Below are positions 32,784-42,124 of a stretch of DNA of 64,000 bases, in pieces. The notes beneath the pieces are model-generated. The model had not been told where the DNA came from. It did no database searches and saw nothing but the letters and a program-made list of their open reading frames with translations. Within the stretch, counting starts at the first letter, position 1, and each line of letters opens with the position of its first letter. Source of the stretch: Actinotalea lenta (GTDB lineage Bacteria; Actinomycetota; Actinomycetes; Actinomycetales; Cellulomonadaceae); assembly GCF_030586465.1 (NCBI RefSeq), contig NZ_JAUQYP010000001.1, positions 1,755,834 to 1,819,833 on the forward strand. Direction: 5' to 3'. A program made the translations under genes and the position numbers.

Positions 32784-33814
32784 CGGCGCCACGTCACCGC
32801 CTTGGCGAACGCGGCCCGGTCACCCCACACCATCTTCGAGCCGGCCACCGCGAGGGCAGCGAGGTTGACGACGCCGGCGACCAGCCACGGCGACGACGTG
32901 AAGCGCGCCTGCCAGGAGGTCGGCTGCGCCTGGGAGTCGAACTCACCGTGCGCGCCGACATCGTGGTCGTCGTCGACCGGCTCGAACAGGTTGGCGGGCC
33001 GGTCCGGGGAGGTGCGCTCGCCGGTCTGCTGCGAGTCGAAGCCGGTCAACGCGAGGTAGCGGTCGAGCAGGCCCCCGGCCAGCTTTCCGCCCATCACCGT
33101 CGCGACCGTCGAGGAGCCGACGTAGTACTCGCGGCGCCGCGGGTCGTTCGCCGCGGTGACGATCGCACGCGCCGCCACCTCGGGCTGGTAGATCGGCGGC
33201 ACCGGCTGGGGGTGGCGGGGCAGCTTGGACAGCACCCAGCTGAACTGCGGGGTGTTGACCCCGGGCAGGTGGACCATGGTCACGTGCACGTTGCTGCCGT
33301 CGTGCATGAGCTCGGTGCGCAGCGACTCGGTGAACCCGACCATCGCGTGCTTGGCGCCGCAGTACGCGCTCTGCAGCGGGATCCCCCGGTAGGCCAGCGC
33401 GGAGCCGACCTGCACGATGGTGCCCCGGTCTCGAGGCACCATGCGGTCCAGCGCGGCCTTGGTCCCGTGCACGAAGCCCAGGTAGGTCACCGACGTGGCC
33501 CGGGCGAACTCCTCGGCCGTCACCTGTGTGAACGGCGCGAACACGCTGGAGAACGCGACGTTGATCCACGTGTCGATCGGCCCCAGCTCGTCCTCGACGC
33601 GTGCGGCCGCCGAGTCGACCTGCGCGGCGTCGGCGACATCGGTGGGCAGCACCAGAGCGGTGCCGCCGGCGGACTCGACCTCCACAGCCGCCGCCTCGAG
33701 GCCGGCGCGACCGCGGGCGAGGAGCCCGATCGCCACGCCGGGCCCAGCGATCTCGCGCACGACGGCACGGCCGACGCCGCCGCTCGCTCCGGTCACCACG
33801 ACCACTCTCGACAT
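32780..33814 (-). CDS. Short-chain dehydrogenase with C-terminal membrane helix
   Basis: A 344-aa classical SDR. GASGGVGRAVVREIA is the nucleotide-binding motif; catalytic Ser/Tyr/Lys are in VQVGSALAYRG and SAYCGAKHAMVGF. The last 40 residues carry a membrane helix (WLVAGVVNLAALAVAGSKMVW), so the enzyme is probably tethered to the membrane. ATG at 33814 follows AAGGAG. It is coupled by ATGA to the VKOR-like gene, suggesting quinone or lipid redox chemistry. Confidence 0.88.
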   Translation of the reverse strand: MSRVVVVTGASGGVGRAVVREIAGPGVAIGLLARGRAGLEAAAVEVESAGGTALVLPTDVADAAQVDSAAARVEDELGPIDTWINVAFSSVFAPFTQVTAEEFARATSVTYLGFVHGTKAALDRMVPRDRGTIVQVGSALAYRGIPLQSAYCGAKHAMVGFTESLRTELMHDGSNVHVTMVHLPGVNTPQFSWVLSKLPRHPQPVPPIYQPEVAARAIVTAANDPRRREYYVGSSTVATVMGGKLAGGLLDRYLALTGFDSQQTGERTSPDRPANLFEPVDDDHDVGAHGEFDSQAQPTSWQARFTSSPWLVAGVVNLAALAVAGSKMVWGDRAAFAKAVTWRR

Positions 33815-34021
33815 GTCTGCTCCTTCGGTCTGACGTTCTTGTCTCGGCGGGCGCCCTGTGGGCGTCGCACACGCTCGCAGGGCGCGTGCCGTGCACAGCG
33901 CGGAGCCGCCACGGATGGACCCGGCGCTCGCCGTGCGAAATTCGAAGGCCTGATCTTGACTGTAGGCAGGCAATCGCTGAGGGGCATCTGGAGAACCGCT
34001 CCGGACGCCGGGAGAGGACTG

Positions 34022-35821
34022 ATGGTGGCGTCGCGCATCGAGGACTACGGACTGATCGGGGACCTGCAGACCGCGGCCATGGTCGGCTTGGACGGATCGA
34101 TCGACTGGCTGTGCCTGCCCCGGTTCGACTCTCCGGCCTGCTTCGCCGCGCTCGTGGGTGAGCACGACAACGGGCACTGGCGGGTGGCCCCGGTCGGGTC
34201 CGGCGACTGCACCAGGCGCCGCTACCGCGACGACACCTTGATCCTGGAGACCGAGTGGGAGACCGACGACGGTGCGGTGCGCGTGATCGACTTCATGCCC
34301 CCGCGGGGCGAGGCCGCCGACGTCGTCCGCATCGTCGAGGGGCTGCAGGGGACCGTCCGCATGCGCACGCACCTGCGGCTGCGCTTCGACTACGGCCACG
34401 TCGTGCCCTGGCTGGAGGTCGGTGATCGGCGGTCCACGGCGGTCGCCGGGCCGGACGCGGTCGCGGTGGCAAGCCCCGTGGCGCTGCACCGGGAGGACGG
34501 TGACCTGGTCGCCGAGTTCGAGATCCGTCAGGGCCAGCGGATCCCGATGGTCCTGACCCATTACCCGGCATGGAGCGAGGTCCCGTCAGCGGTGGACGCC
34601 GAGGACGCCCTCATCGAGACGGAGGAGTTCTGGACCGGCTGGATCGGTCAGTTGAGCTACGAGGGTCGCTGGGAGCATGCCGTGCGCCGCTCGCTGATCG
34701 TGCTCAAGGCGCTCACCGACGCCGTCACCGGCGGGATCGTGGCCGCGGCCACCAGCTCCCTTCCCGAGCGCCTGGGCGGTGAGCGCAACTGGGACTACCG
34801 GTACTGCTGGCTGCGCGACGCGTCCTTCACGCTCCAGGCCCTGCTGGGGACGGGATACGTCGAGGAGGCCAAGGCGTGGCGTGCGTGGCTGCTGCGTGCG
34901 GTCGCGGGTGACCCCGCGGACCTGCAGATCATGTACGCGCTCGACGGCTCGCGCCGGATCCCGGAGTCCGAGCTGGGCTGGCTGGACGGGTACGAGGACT
35001 CCCGACCCGTGCGGGTGGGCAACGCGGCCTCCGAGCAGCACCAGCTCGACGTGTACGGCGAGGTGCTCGAGACGCTGCACATGGCCCGCACGCACGGCAT
35101 CGCGACCACCGACGAGGGCTGGGCCGTGCAGGTGGCCCTCCTGGACCACGTGCGCCAGACCTGGCAGGAGCCGGACAACGGGCTGTGGGAGATGCGTGGG
35201 CCGCAGCAGCAGTTCGTGCACTCCAAGGTGCTCAGCTGGGCGGGTGTCGACCGGATGATCAAGGGCGCCGAGGACAACGGCATGGACGTCCCGCTGGACG
35301 AGTGGAAGAAGCTGCGCCAGCAGATCCACGACGAGGTGTGCGAGAAGGGCTTCGATGCCGATCGCAACACGTTCACGCAGTACTACGGCTCGTCGGCCCT
35401 GGATGCGGCGCTGCTGCTGATCCCGCAGGTCGGCTTCCTGCCGTGGGACGACCCACGGGTGGTCGGCACGGTGGAGGCCATCGGGCGTGAGCTGATGATG
35501 GACGGCCTCCTGGTCCGCTACCGCACCGACTCCTCCGGCAATGCTGCGGGGGACGGGCTCGAGGGCCAGGAGGGTGCCTTCGTGGCGTGCAACTTCTGGT
35601 ACGCCGACGCGTTGTGGGAGATCGGCAGGACCGACGAGGCGACCGAGTTCTTCGAGCGGTCGCTCGACCTGGCCAACGACCTGGGGCTGCTGTCCGAGGA
35701 GTACGCCCCCGGTCTGGACCGTCAGCTGGGCAACGTGCCCCAGGCGTTCAGCCACGTCGGCCTGATCACCACGGCCCGTCGGCTGTCCGGCGAGCCCACC
35801 GCCAAGCGCGAGAGCAACTGA
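34022..35821 (+). CDS. Glycoside hydrolase family 15 (glucoamylase/trehalase-like)
   Basis: A 599-aa cytosolic GH15 enzyme without a signal peptide. It begins SRIEDYGLIGDLQTAAMVG and carries WDYRYCWLRDASFTL (about residue 257), the family's hallmark with a catalytic Glu region further on (GGERNWDYRYCW; EGQEGAFVACNFWYADALW). Actinobacterial cytosolic members include trehalases as well as glucoamylase-like enzymes; sequence alone does not decide. GGAGAGG precedes ATG 34022. Located just before malQ, so alpha-glucan or trehalose use is likely. Confidence 0.9.
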   Translation: MVASRIEDYGLIGDLQTAAMVGLDGSIDWLCLPRFDSPACFAALVGEHDNGHWRVAPVGSGDCTRRRYRDDTLILETEWETDDGAVRVIDFMPPRGEAADVVRIVEGLQGTVRMRTHLRLRFDYGHVVPWLEVGDRRSTAVAGPDAVAVASPVALHREDGDLVAEFEIRQGQRIPMVLTHYPAWSEVPSAVDAEDALIETEEFWTGWIGQLSYEGRWEHAVRRSLIVLKALTDAVTGGIVAAATSSLPERLGGERNWDYRYCWLRDASFTLQALLGTGYVEEAKAWRAWLLRAVAGDPADLQIMYALDGSRRIPESELGWLDGYEDSRPVRVGNAASEQHQLDVYGEVLETLHMARTHGIATTDEGWAVQVALLDHVRQTWQEPDNGLWEMRGPQQQFVHSKVLSWAGVDRMIKGAEDNGMDVPLDEWKKLRQQIHDEVCEKGFDADRNTFTQYYGSSALDAALLLIPQVGFLPWDDPRVVGTVEAIGRELMMDGLLVRYRTDSSGNAAGDGLEGQEGAFVACNFWYADALWEIGRTDEATEFFERSLDLANDLGLLSEEYAPGLDRQLGNVPQAFSHVGLITTARRLSGEPTAKRESN

Positions 35822-35895
35822 CGAGGCGGGGTTTTCGCCCGCGCGTCCGGGCCCCCCGCACGGCCAGGCGACCCACGCTCTGGCAGGATCGGAGG

Positions 35896-38019
35896 GTGTT
35901 CGACGACGCGCGCCCCGAGGGACTGACCGACGCGCTGCTCGCCCTGGCACAGCGGTACGGCGTCGTGCCGGACTTCTGGGGCTTCGACGGCAGCCATCAG
36001 TGGGTGAGCCCCGGGACCATGGTCGACGTGCTCGCCGCGCTCGGGGTCGACGCGTCGACCCCGGAGCGGGTCGCCGTGGAGCTCGAGAACGCCGAGGACG
36101 AGGTGTGGCGGCGGATGCTGCCTCCCGTGGTCGTGCTGCGCCAGGGGGCCACCCCGCACGTGGCGGTGCACGTCGACGACGGCGCCCCCGTGGCCACCTG
36201 GATCGAGCTCGAGGACGACGGTGGCCGCCGTGAGGTCGGGCAGGTGGACCACTGGGTGGCGCCCCGAGTGGTCGACGGCCGGACCGTGGGTCGGGCGACC
36301 GTCGAGATCCCCGCCGACCTCCCGCTCGGCTGGCACACCCTGGTCGCGCAGTCCGGCCCGACGGTCACGCGCAGCCCGCTGGTCGTCACGCCGGCGCGGA
36401 TGGAGCTCCCGGCGGGCCTGGGGGAGCGGCGCGGGTGGGGTTTCATGGCGCAGCTGTACTCCGTGCGCTCGACGCGCTCCTGGGGCGTGGGCGACCTCGC
36501 GGACCTCGCGGACCTGGGTTGGGGGTCGGGTCGGCTGGGCGCCGACTTCCTCCTGATCAACCCGCTGCACGCCGCCGAGCCCGTACCACCGCTGACCCCG
36601 TCGCCCTACCTGCCGACCACGCGACGCTTCGTGCACCCGCTGTACGTCCGGCCCGAAGAGATCCCGGAGACCGCGTACCTGCCGATCGCCGAGCGCTCCC
36701 TGGTCGAGTGGCAGGCGGAGGTGGCGCGGCCGATGTCCGACGACCCCGGCCCGATCGACCGCGACGCGGCGTGGGCGGCCAAGCGGGTGGCCCTCGAGGT
36801 GGTCTTCGCCGCGCCGCGGTCCGCCGCTCGCCAGGCCCGTTTCGAGGAGTTCCGGCAGGAGCAGGGACGTGGCCTGGAGGACTTCGCCACCTGGTGCGCG
36901 CTGTACGAGCACTACGCGCCCGACGCGTGGCCCGAGGAGGCACAGGACCGGAACAGCCCGCTCGTGCGGCGGCTGCGCGCGGAGCTGGCCGACCGCATCG
37001 ACTTCTACTGCTGGCTGCAGTGGGTGGCCGACGAGCAGCTGGCCACCGCCCAGGCCGCCGCACGCGAGGCGGGCATGCGACTGGGCATCGTCCACGACCT
37101 CGCCGTGGGCGTGCACCCCGAAGGCGCCGACGCGTGGGCGCTGCGTGACGTGCTGGCGAGCCGGGTCGCGGTCGGGGCGCCGCCGGACATGTACAACCAG
37201 CAGGGCCAGGACTGGTCGCAGCCACCGTGGCGGCCGGACGCCCTGGCCAGGGATGCCTACCGACCGTTCCGCGACCTGCTGCGCACGATCCTGCGCCACG
37301 CGGGGGCGATCCGGGTCGACCACGTGATCGGGCTGTTCCGGCTGTGGTGGATCCCTCAGGGCCGGTCCCCGCACGAGGGTGCCTACGTGCGCTACGACCA
37401 CGAGGCGCTCGTCGGGATCCTGTGCCTGGAGGCGCAGCGGGCCGGTGCCGTGGTGATCGGTGAGGACCTCGGGACCTTCGAGCCGTGGGTGCGCGACTAC
37501 CTGTCCGAGCGCGGGGTGCTGGGTACGTCGGTGCTCTGGTTCGAGTACGAGGACGGCGGGGTCATGCCGCCCGAGCACTACCGTCGGCTGGCGTTGGCGA
37601 CCGTCACCACGCACGACCTGCCGCCCACGGCCGGGTATCTCGCCGGCGAGCACGTCGACCTGCGCCACCAGCTGGGTCTGCTCACCGACTCCCTGGACAA
37701 GACGCGCGCCGACGCCCGCGCCGAGCGCGAGCGCATGGTCGAGGTGCTCCGGTCCCGGGGGCTCGTGGGCCCGGCCCCGAGCGAGCGGGAGCTCGTCGAG
37801 GCGCTGCACCGCCTGGTCCTCGCGTCGCCGTCGGTCCTCGTCGGGGTCTCGCTGGCCGACGCCGTGGGGGAGCGACGCACCCAGAACCAGCCAGGCACGG
37901 ACCAGGAGTACCCGAACTGGCGCGTACCCCTGGCCGACTCCGCGCAGAACCTGGTCACGGTCGACGCAGTGTTCGAGCACCAGCGCCTGCGGTCCCTGGT
38001 CAGCGTCCTGGGCCGGTGA
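35896..38019 (+). CDS. malQ: 4-alpha-glucanotransferase
   Basis: A 707-aa GH77 enzyme (amylomaltase) transferring maltodextrin segments. Catalytic Asp in IRVDHVIGLFRLWW (about residue 475), acid/base Glu in GEDLGTFEP (about 523) and the TTHDLPP Asp (about 575). The N-terminal extension of about 170 residues with beta domains is typical of the long actinobacterial/MalQ form. GTG at 35896 has AGGA seven bases upstream. A weak hairpin (GCGGGG..CCCGC, about 35826-35842) lies between it and the GH15 gene. Confidence 0.93.
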   Translation: MFDDARPEGLTDALLALAQRYGVVPDFWGFDGSHQWVSPGTMVDVLAALGVDASTPERVAVELENAEDEVWRRMLPPVVVLRQGATPHVAVHVDDGAPVATWIELEDDGGRREVGQVDHWVAPRVVDGRTVGRATVEIPADLPLGWHTLVAQSGPTVTRSPLVVTPARMELPAGLGERRGWGFMAQLYSVRSTRSWGVGDLADLADLGWGSGRLGADFLLINPLHAAEPVPPLTPSPYLPTTRRFVHPLYVRPEEIPETAYLPIAERSLVEWQAEVARPMSDDPGPIDRDAAWAAKRVALEVVFAAPRSAARQARFEEFRQEQGRGLEDFATWCALYEHYAPDAWPEEAQDRNSPLVRRLRAELADRIDFYCWLQWVADEQLATAQAAAREAGMRLGIVHDLAVGVHPEGADAWALRDVLASRVAVGAPPDMYNQQGQDWSQPPWRPDALARDAYRPFRDLLRTILRHAGAIRVDHVIGLFRLWWIPQGRSPHEGAYVRYDHEALVGILCLEAQRAGAVVIGEDLGTFEPWVRDYLSERGVLGTSVLWFEYEDGGVMPPEHYRRLALATVTTHDLPPTAGYLAGEHVDLRHQLGLLTDSLDKTRADARAERERMVEVLRSRGLVGPAPSERELVEALHRLVLASPSVLVGVSLADAVGERRTQNQPGTDQEYPNWRVPLADSAQNLVTVDAVFEHQRLRSLVSVLGR

Positions 38020-38032
38020 GCGGCCCGGTCGG

Positions 38033-40609
38033 CTAGCGGGCGGGGACGACCGCCTGGGCGGTCAGCGCGCGGCGCACGCCGTCGCGACTCTCCGCGACGA
38101 GTCGACGCAGCGCCGGAGGGGCGTCCGGGTGGTCGGCGAGCCAGGCGTCGGCCGGTCCGAGCACGTCCACGCCCGTCCCGGCCAGCGTGGTCGGGAACAG
38201 GCCGGTCACGACGTTCTGCGCGGTCTCGTTGGTGCGGGTGGCCCACACGTCCACCAGGGATGCGAAGTACGGCTCCACGAGCGGTTCGAGGAGCTCGCGC
38301 CGGCGGTCCGGGTCGGGTACCCGCGTCAGCCCTGCGATGGTCGCGGTCTGCAGGGCGTTGGCGAGCGAGGTGTCGTGCACGGCTGCCTCGAACGCCGCGG
38401 CCTTGGCCTGCGCCGTCGGCAGCGCGGCCCGAGCGGCGGCCGCCGCTCGCTCGCCGGTGGCCGTCGCGTCGGTGGCGAGCTGGGCGGCGATCTCCGCCTC
38501 GCCCGCCCGGCCGCCGGCGACCAGACCGGTGAGGAGCTCCCAGCGCAGGTCGGTGTCCACGGTCAGGCCCGGAAGCGGGCCGCTGCCATCGAGCAGCGCG
38601 GCCAGTGCGTCCAGCTGGGTGGGATCGACTGCGCGCGCCGCGAACGCCTTGACCAGCTGGAGCTGGGTGTCGCTGCCGGGCCGGGCCGAGCGCGCCAGCG
38701 CGAGGAGCTGGTCGGCCGTGGCCCGGGCGACCTCCGCGCGGCGGTCGGGCGCAAGGTACAGGTCGACGGTGGTCGCGAGCTGCCGGAGCAGCACGAGCAC
38801 GACCGTGGAGTCCGACTCGTCCCCGACGTTGCGCAGCACGAGCTCGGCGAAGGTCTCGCCCGGGACCTCGGCGTCGCGCGTCATGTCCCACGCCGCGGCC
38901 CAGACCAGGGCTCGTGGCAGGGTGTCGCCGAACTCGCTCAGGTGCTCGGTCGCCGCGGCGAACGACGCGCGGTCCAGGCGGACCTTGGCGTACGCCAGGT
39001 CCTCGTCGTTGACCAGCACGAGGTCCGGGTGCGCCCGGCCGACGAGGTCCGGCACCGGCGTGCGCGGTCCCCGCACGTCCAGCTCGGCGCGCAACGTCCG
39101 CGTGAAGCGGCTGCCGTCACCGTCCGGGAGCAGGTCGTAGCCGGCCACCACGAGTCGGTGCGGGCGCTGCACGGGGTGCTCGGTGGGCACCTCCTGGGCC
39201 ACCTCCGCATGGGTGACCACGCCGTGCGCGTCGACCTCGACCAAGGGGCGCAGCAGCGTGACGCCGGCCTGCTCGAGCCACAGCCGGGACCAGGAAGCCA
39301 GGTCGCGCCCGCTGGTCACCTCGAGCTCGGCGAGCAGGTCGCGCAGCTCGGTGTTGCCCCAGGCGTGCTTGGCGAAGTACGCCCGGACGCCGGCGAAGAA
39401 CTGTTCCTCGCCGACCCAGGCCACGAGCTGCTTGAGGACGGAGGCGCCCTTGGCGTACGTGATGCCGTCGAAGTTGACCTCGACGTCCTCCAGGTCGCGG
39501 ATGTCGGCGACGATCGGGTGCGTCGACGGCAGCTGGTCCTGGCGGTACGCCCAGGACTTCTCCAGGGAGGAGAACGTCGTCCAGGCCGTGGTCCACCGGG
39601 TCGCCTCCGCCGCGGCCAAGGTCGACGCGTACTCGGCGAACGACTCGTTCAGCCAGAGGTCGTCCCACCAGCGCATGGTGACCAGGTCGCCGAACCACAT
39701 GTGCGCGAGCTCGTGCAGGATGGTGATCGCGCGACGCTCGACGGTCGCGTCCGGGACCTTGGAGCGGAAGACGTAGGACTCGAGGAACGTCACGGCGCCG
39801 GCGTTCTCCATCGCACCCGCGTTGAACTCGGGCACGAAGACCTGGTCGTACTTGGCGAACGGGTACGGCCGGCCGAACCGCTCCTCGTAGAACCCGAAGC
39901 CCGCCTGCGTGATCGCCAGGATCTCCTCGGCGTCCAGGTGCTCGGCGAGCGAGGCGCGGCACAGCACCGCGGCGGGCAGCGTGCGGCCGTCCACCGAGGA
40001 GATCGTGCCCGCGTGGCGGTGGTACGGCCCGGCGATGATCGCGGTGACGTAGGACGACAGCGGCGGCGTGGGGTCGAAGGACCACCGCGCCGCGCCCTCG
40101 CCCAGCGGCTCCGGCTCGGGCGTCGGGGAGTTGGACACCACGGTCCAGTGGTCCGGTGCGGTCACCGTGAACGTGAACGACGCCTTGAGGTCCGGCTGCT
40201 CGAACACCGCGAAGACCCGGCGCGAGTCCGCGACCTCGAACTGGGAGTACAGGTAGACCTCGCCGTCGACCGGGTCGACGAACCGGTGCAGGCCCTCGCC
40301 GGTGTTCATGTACGCGCAGTCCGCCACGACGCGCAGCTCGTTGTCCGCGGCCAGGGACTCCAGGGCGATGCGTGAGTCCGCGAACACCTCCGCCACCTCC
40401 AGCGCCCGGCCGTTGAGCACGACCTCGTGCACCGTCGGGGCGATGAGGTCCACGAAGGTCGACATGCCTGCCGGGGCGGAGAACCGGACCACGGTGGTGG
40501 ACCGGAACGTCGTGGGGCCGGTGGTGAGGTCGAGCGCGACGTCGTAGCTCGCGACCGTCATGACGGCACGGGTGCGCGCCTCGTCACGCGTGAGGTTCTG
40601 ACCGGGCAC
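38033..40609 (-). CDS. pepN: Aminopeptidase N (M1 family)
   Basis: An 858-aa zinc metallopeptidase removing N-terminal residues from peptides in the cytosol. GAMENAGAVTF (substrate N-terminus recognition) and the zinc motif HELAHMWFGD with downstream NESFAEY are visible near residues 270-325. No signal peptide. GTG at 40609 has AAGGAG seven bases upstream; alternative ATG further in would remove the first strand. Length matches actinobacterial PepN (about 850). Confidence 0.95.
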   Translation of the reverse strand: MPGQNLTRDEARTRAVMTVASYDVALDLTTGPTTFRSTTVVRFSAPAGMSTFVDLIAPTVHEVVLNGRALEVAEVFADSRIALESLAADNELRVVADCAYMNTGEGLHRFVDPVDGEVYLYSQFEVADSRRVFAVFEQPDLKASFTFTVTAPDHWTVVSNSPTPEPEPLGEGAARWSFDPTPPLSSYVTAIIAGPYHRHAGTISSVDGRTLPAAVLCRASLAEHLDAEEILAITQAGFGFYEERFGRPYPFAKYDQVFVPEFNAGAMENAGAVTFLESYVFRSKVPDATVERRAITILHELAHMWFGDLVTMRWWDDLWLNESFAEYASTLAAAEATRWTTAWTTFSSLEKSWAYRQDQLPSTHPIVADIRDLEDVEVNFDGITYAKGASVLKQLVAWVGEEQFFAGVRAYFAKHAWGNTELRDLLAELEVTSGRDLASWSRLWLEQAGVTLLRPLVEVDAHGVVTHAEVAQEVPTEHPVQRPHRLVVAGYDLLPDGDGSRFTRTLRAELDVRGPRTPVPDLVGRAHPDLVLVNDEDLAYAKVRLDRASFAAATEHLSEFGDTLPRALVWAAAWDMTRDAEVPGETFAELVLRNVGDESDSTVVLVLLRQLATTVDLYLAPDRRAEVARATADQLLALARSARPGSDTQLQLVKAFAARAVDPTQLDALAALLDGSGPLPGLTVDTDLRWELLTGLVAGGRAGEAEIAAQLATDATATGERAAAAARAALPTAQAKAAAFEAAVHDTSLANALQTATIAGLTRVPDPDRRRELLEPLVEPYFASLVDVWATRTNETAQNVVTGLFPTTLAGTGVDVLGPADAWLADHPDAPPALRRLVAESRDGVRRALTAQAVVPAR

Positions 40610-40763
40610 AGCGGTGCTCCTTCGCAGCGGGTGGGCGCATCTTTTCACGTCCGCACCGCCTCGGGGGTGCCTGCGCCCACGTCGCGGGCGCGGCGTGCGC
40701 CGGCCCGCCGCCGGCGGCACAGTGGTACCGCGTCCGCACGGTGCGGCGCGGAGAGGAGTCCTC

Positions 40764-41387
40764 GTGAGCACCGACGCGCAGACCGTCGGCACGACCGCCG
40801 ACATGTGGTTCGACCCCGCCTGCCCGTGGGCCTGGATGACCAGCCGCTGGTTGGGCGACGTCGAGGCGGTTCGACCGGTCCGGGTGCGCTGGCACGTGAT
40901 GAGCCTGGCAGTGCTGAACGAGGGGCGGGAGCTCTCCCCGCGATACGCGGACCTCATGGCGCGGGCCTGGGGCCCGGTGCGGGTGGTCACGGCGGCGCGG
41001 GCGGCGCACGGCGACGCGGTGGTCAAGCCGCTGTATGACGCGATGGGTACGCGCATCCACCCGGGAGGGCGCCAGGACTTCGCGCAGGTGTGCGTCGAGG
41101 CGCTCGACGAGGTCGGGCTGCCGACGGACCTCGCGGCGGCCGTCGACACCGACGAGCACGACGAGGCCCTGCGTGCCTCCCACGCCGAGGCGATCGCGCT
41201 CGTCGGCGAGGATGTCGGCACGCCGGTGGTCGCGATCGACGGGGTGGGCTACTTCGGCCCCGTGGTGACCCCCGCCCCGCGAGGCGAGGCTGCCGGCCGG
41301 CTCTGGGACGGGCTCGCGCTCATGACGTCCGTGCCCGGGTTCTACGAGCTCAAGCGCACCCGGACCGACGGTCCGATCTTCGACTGA
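40764..41387 (+). CDS. DSBA-like oxidoreductase (mycothiol-dependent type)
   Basis: A 207-aa thioredoxin-fold protein with helical insertion of the DsbA type. The active site is WFDPACPWAWMTSRW: CPWA, so only one of the two usual Cys remains. Actinobacterial relatives (Rv2466c-like, mycothiol-dependent reductases) carry CPWC; the monothiol version would work through a mixed disulfide with mycothiol. The cis-Pro is in GTPVVAIDG. No signal peptide, so it is cytosolic. GTG 40764 follows GAGGAG. Divergent from pepN. Confidence 0.85.
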   Translation: MSTDAQTVGTTADMWFDPACPWAWMTSRWLGDVEAVRPVRVRWHVMSLAVLNEGRELSPRYADLMARAWGPVRVVTAARAAHGDAVVKPLYDAMGTRIHPGGRQDFAQVCVEALDEVGLPTDLAAAVDTDEHDEALRASHAEAIALVGEDVGTPVVAIDGVGYFGPVVTPAPRGEAAGRLWDGLALMTSVPGFYELKRTRTDGPIFD

Positions 41388-41481
41388 GTCGCGGACGAGG
41401 GCACCTCCCCCTCGCGGATCGGGCAGGATGCCTCGCGGTGGTCGAGACCGCGTGCGATCCTGCCGCGGACGAGGAGGGTGG

Positions 41482-42042
41482 ATGGACCAGCGAGGGCGGT
41501 GGGGGCTGACCCCGGGCATGGCGACGTTCGTCGTCGTCGACGTGATCCTGGTGGTCACGTTCGTCATCCTGGCGGCGCTGCTCCAGCCGTTCGGCCCGCG
41601 CGGTCCCGTGCAGGTGGCCGGCTCGACGAGCGGCACGGTCGCTCCGGAGACCACGCCCGACGTGAGCGTCCCGGCGGACCCGACCAACCCGAACACCTTC
41701 ACGGCGTTCGAGCTGCCGAGCCACAACATCTGGTGCGAGATGACCGAGACGTCCGCGACGTGCACCATCCTGCGCTTCACCTTCACGCCCCCGGACCCGC
41801 CCACCGGGTGCTCCGGCACCGTCGGCAACGTGCTGCGGATCGTGGCCGGCCACGACCCCCAGATGGAGTGCGTGGTGGGTGCGCCGCCGCCCGTCCCGGC
41901 CGGCGCCCCGACGCTCGAGTACGGCCAGGCGAGCACGGTCGGGCAGATGACCTGCCACTCGTCGACCAACGGCGTGACGTGCCGGCACAACCCGACCGGT
42001 CAGGGCTTCTCGGTGGCGCGGGCCGGTTACCGCTTCTTCTGA
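41482..42042 (+). CDS. Membrane-anchored DUF6636-like secreted protein
   Basis: A 186-aa protein with an N-terminal membrane helix (residues about 13-36, MATFVVVDVILVVTFVILAALL), a Thr/Pro linker and an extracytoplasmic domain with six Cys in pairs (SHNIWCEMT; TCTI; GCSG; ECVV; MTCHS; VTCRH), the pattern of DUF6636. Disulfides are expected outside the cell. Function unknown. ATG at 41482 follows GGAGGG. It is 94 bases after the DSBA-like gene. Confidence 0.75.
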   Translation: MDQRGRWGLTPGMATFVVVDVILVVTFVILAALLQPFGPRGPVQVAGSTSGTVAPETTPDVSVPADPTNPNTFTAFELPSHNIWCEMTETSATCTILRFTFTPPDPPTGCSGTVGNVLRIVAGHDPQMECVVGAPPPVPAGAPTLEYGQASTVGQMTCHSSTNGVTCRHNPTGQGFSVARAGYRFF

Positions 42043-42047
42043 CGGGT

Positions 42048-42071
42048 CGCGCCGCGGACCGGTGCGGCGCG
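42048..42071. terminator. GC-rich hairpin between convergent genes
   Basis: CGCGCCGC, loop GGACCGGT, GCGGCGCG: perfect 8-base stem just after the stop at 42042 and before the pepO stop at 42100. It can end transcription from both sides. No U-run. Confidence 0.55.
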
Positions 42072-42124
42072 GGCGCCTGCCAGGAGGAGGCCCGGGCGCC
42101 TACCAGATGGAGACCCGGGCGCCT
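42071..42124. repeat. Three 23-bp direct repeats at the pepO 3' end
   Basis: GGGCGCCT occurs at 42071, 42094 and 42117, each followed by related sequence, giving a 23-base period. The array covers the pepO stop codon and its last codons. Confidence 0.6.

Noticed and set aside
37460-40375. 971-codon plus-strand frame across malQ and pepN
   Set aside because: It crosses two real genes on opposite strands and shows no domain; an antisense artefact.
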